DNA from: Limnohabitans sp. DM1
GTDB lineage: Bacteria > Pseudomonadota > Gammaproteobacteria > Burkholderiales > Burkholderiaceae_C
DNA: 64,000 nt
Assembly: GCF_001269385.1 (NCBI RefSeq)
Contig: NZ_CXOO01000037.1
Location: forward strand, 35,831 to 99,830
Direction: 5' to 3'
Shown here: in pieces, positions 36,079 through 42,719 of the stretch
How the letters are laid out: every line of letters starts with the position of its first letter
How positions within the stretch are numbered: position 1 is the stretch's first letter
Program-made: the position numbers and the translations under genes
Notes under the pieces: generated by a model
Database searches by the model: none
Told to the model about the DNA's origin: nothing
The model's input: the letters and a program-made list of their open reading frames with translations, nothing else

Positions 36079-37440
36079 ATGACCGACGCGCTGCATGTCT
36101 GGACCGACCATAAGCCCATTGCAGTCATCGAGCACGAAGGCCGCGATGACCAGTGGCGCTTGCGCTATGCACCGCCATGGCTCGCCAACCCACAAGCTTT
36201 TCCGCTGTCGCCCCCGCTGCCATTGGCAAGAGCAAAAAGCGCACCTGATGGGTACGGCTCTGCCACGATCAAGCGCTTTGTCGAGCACCTGCTCCCGGAA
36301 GGCCGGGCACTGGACGTGGCGGTCGCCTACAAGGGCCTGACCAAAAGCAATGTCTTTGGACTCATCCGGGCGCTCGGTGCCGAGACGGCAGGTGCCTTGC
36401 AATTCACAGGTGATGTCACGGCCGCCCCCCCCGATGCGCCCACGCAGCGCGAAATACCCCTGAGCGAACTGGCAGAGCGGATCGCCCAGCGAGAGCAGCT
36501 GCCGCTGACCGTGTGGGACGGCCAAGTGCGCATGTCGGTCGCAGGCTTGCAAGACAAGCTGGTGGTTTTCATCGACACCCCACTGGCCGAAGGTGGGCGG
36601 ATGTGGCTGGTGGATGGGCAGCGCCTGGCCTCTACACACATCCTCAAACCCGACACAGGCAACCCCAAGACACCGCACCTGGCCGTCAACGAGCACTTTT
36701 GCATGTCACTCGCCCGCCGCATGGGCCTGCCCGTGGCCGATGTGGCCTTGCTGCGCACGCCTCGCCCCGTGTTGGTGGTGCGCCGCTTCGACCGGGCGAT
36801 TCTGGGCTCTGGCGATTCGGTGCAGGTCCAGCGCCTGCACATCATCGACGCCTGCCAAGCCTGCGACCTGCCGGTGAGCTACAAGTACGAACGCAACCTG
36901 GGCAACGCCGCCGAAGTGCGTCACATCCGCGATGGCCTGAGCCACGAAAAGCTATTTGCCTGCGCCGAACTGAGCGGCAACAAGGCCAGCACGCGGCTGG
37001 CCATGCTGCGCTGGGCACTGTTTCAGTTTCTGATTGGCAACAGCGATGCGCATGGCAAGAACTTTTCGTTTTTCGTGCGCCCTGGCGGCCTGCTGGAGCC
37101 AACGCCTTGGTACGACCTGGTGAGCGTGCTGCAGTACGACGGCTTTGACACCGAACTGGCCATGGCCTGGGGCGATGTTTTCGAGCACGAAGCTGTGAGC
37201 CCCTACGCCCTGGCCGACTTCGCCACCCGCTGCGGCATCGACCGCAAACTGCTGCGCCGAGAAGGTCAGCGCCTGGCCAAACTGGCCGAACCCGCAGCCA
37301 TGGTGCAAGCCCAAGCAACGGATTACGAAGCGGGCGAACAGGCATTTGTCCAAGGCATCGCCAGCTTTGTGGCGCAGCAGGCACAGCGACTGACCCGACT
37401 CGTCGCAGACGCCGCCAACATCAAGGCCGAATACCTCTGA
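36079..37440 (+). CDS. hipA: HipA-type serine/threonine kinase toxin
   Basis: A 453-residue HipA-fold kinase. E. coli HipA phosphorylates glutamyl-tRNA synthetase and causes persistence. The N-terminal subdomain has the couple region DGYGSATIKRFVEHLLPEG. The ATP-binding loop lies in LSELAERIAQREQL to SVAGLQDKL, and lysine is in THILKPDT. The catalytic and metal sites are GNSDAHGKNFS and WYDLVSVLQYD. All key residues appear present, so the kinase should be active. The ATG at 36079 gives MTDALHVWTDHKPI; the earlier frame overlaps hipB. Confidence 0.93.
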   Translation: MTDALHVWTDHKPIAVIEHEGRDDQWRLRYAPPWLANPQAFPLSPPLPLARAKSAPDGYGSATIKRFVEHLLPEGRALDVAVAYKGLTKSNVFGLIRALGAETAGALQFTGDVTAAPPDAPTQREIPLSELAERIAQREQLPLTVWDGQVRMSVAGLQDKLVVFIDTPLAEGGRMWLVDGQRLASTHILKPDTGNPKTPHLAVNEHFCMSLARRMGLPVADVALLRTPRPVLVVRRFDRAILGSGDSVQVQRLHIIDACQACDLPVSYKYERNLGNAAEVRHIRDGLSHEKLFACAELSGNKASTRLAMLRWALFQFLIGNSDAHGKNFSFFVRPGGLLEPTPWYDLVSVLQYDGFDTELAMAWGDVFEHEAVSPYALADFATRCGIDRKLLRREGQRLAKLAEPAAMVQAQATDYEAGEQAFVQGIASFVAQQAQRLTRLVADAANIKAEYL

Positions 37441-37538
37441 TCCCACTTGCCAGGGCGGCCCTCTGCAAGCCCTCAGGTCAAGACGGGGACAGCGCAGCCC
37501 ATCAACGATGGGCTAACCTCCGCCAAAGGAGACACCCC

Positions 37539-38390
37539 ATGAAACCACTCAACTGCTTTTCTTTGACGAATGAAGGCCCCAATGGCCATGTCGCCCATTT
37601 GGTGATGAACCGCCCCGAGGCGATGAACACCATGCACCCGACGTTTTGGCGCGAGCTGCACGAGGTGCTGACCGACATCCACAAAGCGGGCACCGCCCGG
37701 GCGCTGGTGATCTCGAGCACGGGCAAACACTTCAGCGCGGGCATGGACCTGCAAACCTTTGGCAGCGCCATCCAGATGGACGACACCAGCGCCGAAGGCC
37801 GCTCGGCCGTGTACGACCTCCTGACCGACATGCAGCACACCTTCACCCTGCTCGAAGAACTGCGCATCCCGGTGATCGCTGCCATTCACGGCGGCTGCAT
37901 TGGCGGCGCGGTGGACATGGTCACCGCCTGCTGCATGCGCTATGCGTCGGCCGACGCGTTTTTCTGCATCCAGGAAATCAACATCGGCATGGTGGCCGAC
38001 GTGGGCACGCTGCAGCGCCTGCCCAAGCTGCTGCCCATGGCCTTGGTCAAAGAACTGGCCTACACAGGCCGACGCCTGAGCGCCGACAAAGCGCTGGCCC
38101 ACGGCCTGGTGAACGAGGTGCTGCCCACCCACGAAGCCACCGTGGCCGCCGCCCTTCAAGCGGCCAAAGAAATCGCCAGCAAACCGCCCGTGGCCATCTG
38201 GGGCACCAAGCAAGTGTTGCACTACGCCCGCGACCACAGCACCGAAGACAGCTTGCGCCACATGGGCTGGCTGCAAGGCGCGATCTGGAGCAACGCCAAC
38301 GTGCGCGAGGCCATCAGCGCGTTCCAGCAAAAACGCGAGGCCAACTTTGCGCCGTTGCCTGCGCTTAAGGGGTTTCGGGAGTTTGGGTGA
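37539..38390 (+). CDS. Enoyl-CoA hydratase/isomerase family protein (dienoyl-CoA isomerase-like)
   Basis: A crotonase-fold protein of 283 residues. The oxyanion motif GKHFSAGMDL and IAAIHGGCIGGAVDMVTACC are clear. The following block with FFCIQEINIGMVADVGTLQRLP carries acidic residues in the pattern of delta(3,5)-delta(2,4)-dienoyl-CoA isomerases (human ECH1 type). The ATG follows AAAGGAG. It stands as a single gene between hipA and the antitoxin/toxin pair. Confidence 0.87.
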   Translation: MKPLNCFSLTNEGPNGHVAHLVMNRPEAMNTMHPTFWRELHEVLTDIHKAGTARALVISSTGKHFSAGMDLQTFGSAIQMDDTSAEGRSAVYDLLTDMQHTFTLLEELRIPVIAAIHGGCIGGAVDMVTACCMRYASADAFFCIQEINIGMVADVGTLQRLPKLLPMALVKELAYTGRRLSADKALAHGLVNEVLPTHEATVAAALQAAKEIASKPPVAIWGTKQVLHYARDHSTEDSLRHMGWLQGAIWSNANVREAISAFQQKREANFAPLPALKGFREFG

Positions 38391-38422
38391 AGGCTTAGCC
38401 AAGCCCCGTTGAAAGATTTGGA

Positions 38423-38839
38423 TTACACCGGGGCAAACGGGTTGAACACCTCAAACCCCAGCGCCTGAAAGTCCGCTACATTCCGCGTCGCAACGGTCAG
38501 TCCATGCACTTTCGCCGTGGCGGCAATCATGGCGTCTTCGTAAAACGTGTCTGACTTTCGATGCATCAACTTTGCCCACGCCGTGAAGGCTGCGGCGTCC
38601 ATGGGCAAGACGTTGTACGCGCCCGCCACCAAGGCCAGCCAGTCTTCAATTTGTTGAGCCTTGGCTGGGTCTTGTTCACGCGTCAGCTCGATGCCCGCTT
38701 GGATTTCGCCCAGGGTGACGGCCGACACGTAAAGCTGAGCGTCATCCAGCGTTTCCAGCCAAACCACAACGCCCCCATGCGGGCGCGGCTTGCGCAACTC
38801 AGACACCACATTGGTGTCCAGCAGATACCGCTGCGTCAC
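38423..38839 (-). CDS. vapC: VapC/FitB-type PIN-domain ribonuclease toxin
   Basis: A 138-residue PIN domain toxin. The acidic active site is Asp8 in LLDTNVVSE, then the glutamate of TLGEIQAG, and YEDAMIAATA and VATRNVADF near the C-terminus. Such enzymes cleave tRNA or rRNA when freed from their antitoxin. Its start overlaps the antitoxin stop (ATGA-type), a standard type II toxin-antitoxin operon. Confidence 0.9.
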   Translation of the reverse strand: MTQRYLLDTNVVSELRKPRPHGGVVVWLETLDDAQLYVSAVTLGEIQAGIELTREQDPAKAQQIEDWLALVAGAYNVLPMDAAAFTAWAKLMHRKSDTFYEDAMIAATAKVHGLTVATRNVADFQALGFEVFNPFAPV

Positions 38840-39093
38840 AGCATCGGCTCCACAGGTCGACGTTTGGCCTGCCCTCGAGGCGGCACGATCAACTCGGTGC
38901 GGGCTTGATCAGAGAGCAAAAGTTGCTTGAGCGATGGGCGAGCAGCCGACTGCATGCGCCGCCACTCCTGCACGGGCACCAGCACGGCAGCTTCGGCACC
39001 GCGCCGGGTCACCATTTGAGGCCCCTCGACCAGGCACGCATCCAAAAACTCACTGAATCGCGCTTTCGCGTCTTGTACTGGCCATGTATGCAT
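38836..39093 (-). CDS. Phd/YefM-type antitoxin
   Basis: An 85-residue antitoxin. The N-terminal Phd fold reads MHTWPVQDAKARFSEFLDAC, then VTRRGAEAAVLVPVQEW. A basic, flexible C-terminal tail follows to bind the toxin. It is the first gene of the pair and is paired with a PIN toxin, a usual Phd-VapC/FitB combination. An inverted repeat just upstream is a likely autoregulatory operator. Confidence 0.88.
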   Translation of the reverse strand: MHTWPVQDAKARFSEFLDACLVEGPQMVTRRGAEAAVLVPVQEWRRMQSAARPSLKQLLLSDQARTELIVPPRGQAKRRPVEPML

Positions 39094-39107
39094 CTCAGCC
39101 CCCTTAA

Positions 39108-39125
39108 ACTAGTCAGTCATCTAGT
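39108..39125. promoter_or_regulatory. Operator-like inverted repeat before Phd/VapC pair
   Basis: ACTAG and CTAGT are inverted around eight bases, 15 bases before the antitoxin start. The position suits autoregulation by the Phd-type antitoxin. Function is inferred. Confidence 0.45.
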
Positions 39126-39213
39126 CTGCTCATAATTCCCACCCCTGTCAAGGCAAACAACGGTTGCCCTCCTTGGGCACTGGCACACTGGAGCCCAAAC
39201 AAGTCTCAAGCCC

Positions 39214-40266
39214 ATGAAAATCTTCCACAACACACACCACGCCCAACACGCAGGCCGCCAGGAAATGTTCCGGGGCCGCTTGGTCGATTGCCACGAAGTG
39301 CCTGACCGTTTGCGCTATGTGCTCGATGAACTGCAGCGCCGCCCTGTGGGTCAGTTGCTGACGCCCGATGCAGCGGCGGATGTGAACGCCGCCATGGCCC
39401 GCGTGCATGCGCCGGACTATTTGGCATTTCTGGCTCGGGCGTGGGACGACTGGGTAGCGCTGGACCCGGCCAATGCGGCGGTGGACGCCCTGCCCTCGGT
39501 CTGGCCGCTGGCATCCAAGCACGGCTTTCGCACCGATGTGCCGCCGCTCAACTTTGCGGCGCGGCTGGGGCAGTACGCGTTTGACTCGGGCACGCCCTTG
39601 ACGGCGGGCAGCTGGGCCGCCGCTCGCGAAGGCGCGGCCTGTGCCCTGGCGGCTGCGCAGGCGGTGCTGGGTGGCGAACGCTTTGCCTTGGCCCTGACCC
39701 GCCCACCGGGCCACCATGCAGGTCCCAACTACATGGGTGGTTATTGCTTCATCAACAACGCCGCCGTGGCCGCGCAGGCCTTACGCGACGGTGGGCTACA
39801 GCGCGTGGCTGTGCTCGATGTGGACTATCACCATGGTAATGGCACGCAAACCATCTTTTATGAGCGCAGCGACGTGTTCACCGCGTCCATCCACGGCGAT
39901 CCGCGCACCGAATACCCCTTCTTTTTGGGCCATGCCGACGAGCGCGGCCATGGCGCAGGCGAAGGCTTCAACCTCAACCTGCCCCTGCCGCGTGGCACCG
40001 GGTTTGAAGTCTGGTGGGCCGCGCTGCAAACCGCCATGCAGGCCGTGAGCGACTTTGCGCCGCAAGCGCTGGTGGTGCCGCTGGGGCTGGACACGTTTGA
40101 GGGCGACCCGATCTCGGGCTTTAAATTGCGCAGTGCCGATTACCTGAAGCTGGGGCAAGCCATTGCGCAGTTGGGCTTGCCAACGGTGCTGACCTTTGAA
40201 GGCGGCTATGCCGTGGCCGAGGTGGGCGTGAACACGGTGAATGTGTTGGAAGGGCTGCGCGGCTGA
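39214..40266 (+). CDS. Histone deacetylase family protein (acetylpolyamine amidohydrolase-like)
   Basis: A 350-residue zinc amidohydrolase. It opens MKIFHNTHHAQHAGRQEM, as acetylpolyamine amidohydrolases do, with the catalytic RPPGHHAG, GGYCFINNAAVAAQ, zinc ligands in DVDYHHGNGTQ, and the C-terminal LGLDTFEGDP and FEGGYAV. It should deacetylate acetylated polyamines or related small molecules. It differs strongly from the class II-like member at 15645. The GC-rich core composition contrasts with the island further on. Confidence 0.92.
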   Translation: MKIFHNTHHAQHAGRQEMFRGRLVDCHEVPDRLRYVLDELQRRPVGQLLTPDAAADVNAAMARVHAPDYLAFLARAWDDWVALDPANAAVDALPSVWPLASKHGFRTDVPPLNFAARLGQYAFDSGTPLTAGSWAAAREGAACALAAAQAVLGGERFALALTRPPGHHAGPNYMGGYCFINNAAVAAQALRDGGLQRVAVLDVDYHHGNGTQTIFYERSDVFTASIHGDPRTEYPFFLGHADERGHGAGEGFNLNLPLPRGTGFEVWWAALQTAMQAVSDFAPQALVVPLGLDTFEGDPISGFKLRSADYLKLGQAIAQLGLPTVLTFEGGYAVAEVGVNTVNVLEGLRG

Positions 40267-41673
40267 TCAGCCCTGAATGCTGCGCCAGCGGTCCAGCTCT
40301 TGCGGGCGCAGGCCATAGCGGGCCAACACGCCTTCGTGCAAACGGCGCAGCTCTTGCATCACCAAGGCCCGAACGTTTTCACGGTCCGGCCCGGGCGCGG
40401 CCAAAGCCACTTGGGTGGCCACCAGCGCCAGCGGGTCTTGCTCGGGGTTTTGCACCACGGCCTTGACGATGTGGCGAATGGCGTCGCGGAAGGTCAGGCG
40501 CAGCACATCGGGCTCCACCACGCTGGACTTGGCGGTCAGGTATTCCTTGGTCGAGCGCTCATAGGCCCACATGAACAAGTCGCGCAGCAGCTCCACGCGC
40601 CTCATCTCGTAAACGCCCAGCACCGATGCGGTGTACCAGTCCTGCGACACGCCCAAAAACGTGAGCGGGCACAGGTTGGCCCGCAGCAGCGGCCAGTTGG
40701 CCAGCAGGCGCGACGTGCGCTTGTTGCAGTCGGCAAAGGGCTGCAAATACGGCAAGTGCACCATCGCAAAAAACGACTGCTCAAACGGGTCTTCGATGGC
40801 GTTGAATTTGGCCAGCGCTTCATCCAGCAAAGTGCAAATGATTGACTGGCCCGATGGCGGCTGGTAATTGCTTTGGCCTATTTGCACCGGGTGCAGCCGC
40901 AAGCGGCCTTCGTCCTCGGGGCTTTCGAGCAGGTTTTCTGACAAGGCGCTGTGCAGGTTCATCAGCAGATAGCGGCTGAACTGAGGCGCGGCCACGTTGT
41001 CCATGAGCAACTCGATGGCGGCTTTGTGGTTCAGGATCATCTGCGTTTCGGTCACGCCGTGGCCTTGCGCCTGCTGACCGTGGGCGATCAGGGCGCGGGT
41101 GTCCAGGCGCGTGTAGGTGTTGCCCTCCAGGTGGCTGGACGCCCAAGACAGGTCGATCAACAAACGGTCGAGCACGGCGCGGCCATGGGTGCCCGCCGGT
41201 TGCGGCCCCGGCGCGGTGCGGCCCATGCGGTGCAACTGCGCCCGCACAGGCTGGGGCAAATAAAACGTGACGTTGGGCTGGTAGGCGTGCAAAAACTCAG
41301 ACTGGTAACCCACGGCTTGGCGAGTGCTCCAAGGCTGGGTCAGATAGGCGCGAATGTCTTTGCTGTCGGGCGAGAGCGGCCACTGGCCCGTGGAGAGTTC
41401 TTCTTCGGCCCGCCAGGCGGACGACTCTGACAAACCGACCGAAGTGGGCAAAGCGTAAGCCAACACTTTTGGCGCGATTTCAATATTAGCCACATAACGG
41501 GTAGCACGCGCCTTGCCAACTGGCGCGATTTCACCTTCCGCAACCCACTTTGCCAAAGCTCTTTGCAAGCTGCGGCGCGGCACATCGGGCCATTTCGCAG
41601 AAGATTCCGCAAGCGAAAAGCCATCAGGCTGGGCCTGAATGGCGGTCAAGAGTTGGGCGTTAAAGTCTGGCAT
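40267..41673 (-). CDS. Fic family protein with winged-helix N-terminus
   Basis: A 468-residue Fic-fold protein. The N-terminus (about 10-75) looks like a winged helix DNA-binding domain. An inhibitory helix is visible as SSHLEGN, matching the [S/T]xxxE[G/N] consensus. The Fic core reads QPFADCNKRTSR where the canonical active site is HxFx[D/E]GNGRxxR, so the catalytic histidine is glutamine, and the anion-binding loop has the Doc-like NKR. This variant Fic motif is common in one large subfamily. AMP-transfer activity is thus doubtful and it may act as a regulator or with another chemistry. Start at ATG 41673 (MPDFNAQLL); the palindrome at 41675-41704 lies at once upstream. Confidence 0.87.
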   Translation of the reverse strand: MPDFNAQLLTAIQAQPDGFSLAESSAKWPDVPRRSLQRALAKWVAEGEIAPVGKARATRYVANIEIAPKVLAYALPTSVGLSESSAWRAEEELSTGQWPLSPDSKDIRAYLTQPWSTRQAVGYQSEFLHAYQPNVTFYLPQPVRAQLHRMGRTAPGPQPAGTHGRAVLDRLLIDLSWASSHLEGNTYTRLDTRALIAHGQQAQGHGVTETQMILNHKAAIELLMDNVAAPQFSRYLLMNLHSALSENLLESPEDEGRLRLHPVQIGQSNYQPPSGQSIICTLLDEALAKFNAIEDPFEQSFFAMVHLPYLQPFADCNKRTSRLLANWPLLRANLCPLTFLGVSQDWYTASVLGVYEMRRVELLRDLFMWAYERSTKEYLTAKSSVVEPDVLRLTFRDAIRHIVKAVVQNPEQDPLALVATQVALAAPGPDRENVRALVMQELRRLHEGVLARYGLRPQELDRWRSIQG

Positions 41674-41674
41674 G

Positions 41675-41704
41675 ATTGGCGCGATTTTAAACAATCGCGC
41701 CAAT
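41675..41704. promoter_or_regulatory. Perfect 30-bp palindrome at the fic start codon
   Basis: Arms ATTGGCGCGAT and ATCGCGCCAAT are perfectly inverted around eight AT-rich bases, one base before the ATG. Two further copies of the half-site TGGCGCGATTT occur inside the gene near 41470 and 41521. I infer an autoregulatory operator bound by the protein's own winged-helix domain. Confidence 0.65.
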
Positions 41705-41763
41705 TTTGCAACCAATGATGTGGACTAATCATTGATACGGGCCGATCGCTATGTCCAAAATAA

Positions 41764-41779
41764 GTAACACAAGTGTTAC
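41764..41779. promoter_or_regulatory. 16-bp palindrome GTAACAC-AA-GTGTTAC
   Basis: A perfect inverted repeat with 7-base arms ends one base before a tiny ORF and 75 bases before the XRE regulator gene at 41855. It is a probable operator of that regulator. Confidence 0.55.
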
Positions 41780-41780
41780 C

Positions 41781-41858
41781 ATGAAATCACGAAGCGGCCA
41801 CACAAGCCAAGCCAGAAAGAAGGCCTTGGCTGTGAACAAAAAAGGAAAGTCAACATGA
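41781..41858 (+). CDS. Possible 25-residue leader peptide before XRE regulator
   Basis: An ATG directly after the palindrome opens a frame of 25 codons encoding a very basic peptide (begins MKSRSGHTSQARKK). Its TGA overlaps the ATG of the following XRE gene, which is the coupling seen in toxin-antitoxin pairs. It has no recognisable family. It may be a small toxin, a leader or chance. AGGAAAG before the next ATG lies inside it. Confidence 0.3.
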   Translation: MKSRSGHTSQARKKALAVNKKGKST

Positions 41859-42178
41859 CCTTGACGCGTGATTTCAGGCAAACCGTGGTTGAACGTGTGC
41901 AACGTGATCCGGCTTTTGCCAAAGCATTGCTTGATGAAGCGGCCACACTGTTTTTGAGCGGTGAGCCCGATTCGGCGCGGTTGATTCTGCGCGATCTGGT
42001 CAACGCCACCGTTGGGTTTAAAGGCTTGGCCGAACTGACCCACAAACCCAGCAAGAGTCTGCACCGCATGCTTTCACCCAAAGGCAACCCCAGCATGGAC
42101 AACCTGGCTGCCATCTTCGATGCCATCAGAAATTGGCTCAAAGTGACTTTCGATGTCCGCGTGGTCGAGCTGGCTTAA
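41855..42178 (+). CDS. HigA-like XRE antitoxin/regulator without visible toxin
   Basis: A 107-residue helix-turn-helix protein. Its C-terminal half, with [20 protein letters not shown] then [18 protein letters not shown], matches antidote proteins of RelE-type modules. The long N-terminal helix region [20 protein letters not shown] is typical of this subfamily. AAAGGAAAG precedes the ATG. No RelE-like gene is next to it, only the tiny basic ORF, so it is either an orphan or paired with an unusual partner. Confidence 0.75.
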   Translation: MTLTRDFRQTVVERVQRDPAFAKALLDEAATLFLSGEPDSARLILRDLVNATVGFKGLAELTHKPSKSLHRMLSPKGNPSMDNLAAIFDAIRNWLKVTFDVRVVELA

Positions 42179-42239
42179 ACCGAAGAAATGACACGGCTGC
42201 AGCCCTAAAAGTACCCTCAATTACCCAAAGGCAGATGAA

Positions 42240-42257
42240 TTATCTTTTTCCAGATAA
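42240..42257. promoter_or_regulatory. Inverted repeat TTATC-N8-GATAA before HigA gene
   Basis: A short perfect inverted repeat 70 bases before the antitoxin-like gene at 42328, in an otherwise empty 149-base gap. It could be its operator. Confidence 0.35.
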
Positions 42258-42327
42258 AACTGGGTATTTGCACAATCGCCCTCCACCAACCCGCCCTGAC
42301 CCAACCTCGACTATCACTAAGGCCGTC

Positions 42328-42603
42328 ATGACTCGCATGCACAACCCTCCGCACCCCGGGGAAGTCCTTCGGGAATATCTGGGTGACATCACCATCACCG
42401 AGGCCGCTGTCAAGCTGGGCGTCAACCGAGTCACGCTCTCGCGTGTGGTGTCTGGCGCCTCAGGCGTTTCGGCTGACATGGCCTACCGCCTCGCGCAAGC
42501 CTTCGGCACCAGTGCCGAAATGTGGGCGGGCATGCAGATGCAATACGACCTTTATCAGGCGGGCAAGGTCAAACGTCCCAAGATTGAGCGCTTCGCAGCT
42601 TGA
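42328..42603 (+). CDS. higA: HigA/VapI-type antitoxin (XRE), toxin missing
   Basis: A 91-residue antitoxin of the HigA/VapI group, beginning [18 protein letters not shown], the standard opening. An HTH with [24 protein letters not shown] follows in pieces, and [21 protein letters not shown] near the end. HigB toxins normally lie just upstream, but no such ORF is present between 42179 and 42327. It seems to be an orphan antitoxin next to a restriction-modification gene. I start at 42328; the longer frame is not family-like. Confidence 0.85.
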   Translation: MTRMHNPPHPGEVLREYLGDITITEAAVKLGVNRVTLSRVVSGASGVSADMAYRLAQAFGTSAEMWAGMQMQYDLYQAGKVKRPKIERFAA

Positions 42604-42719
42604 TCGCCGACAGCAGCCACTGACCGAGCGTTAGACCCTTTAGTTACACCCCCAGCACTACCTCAGTCAAAAAAAAGGGAACTTTCCATTAACATCCAAG
42701 CTCACTTTGTGAGCACCAA

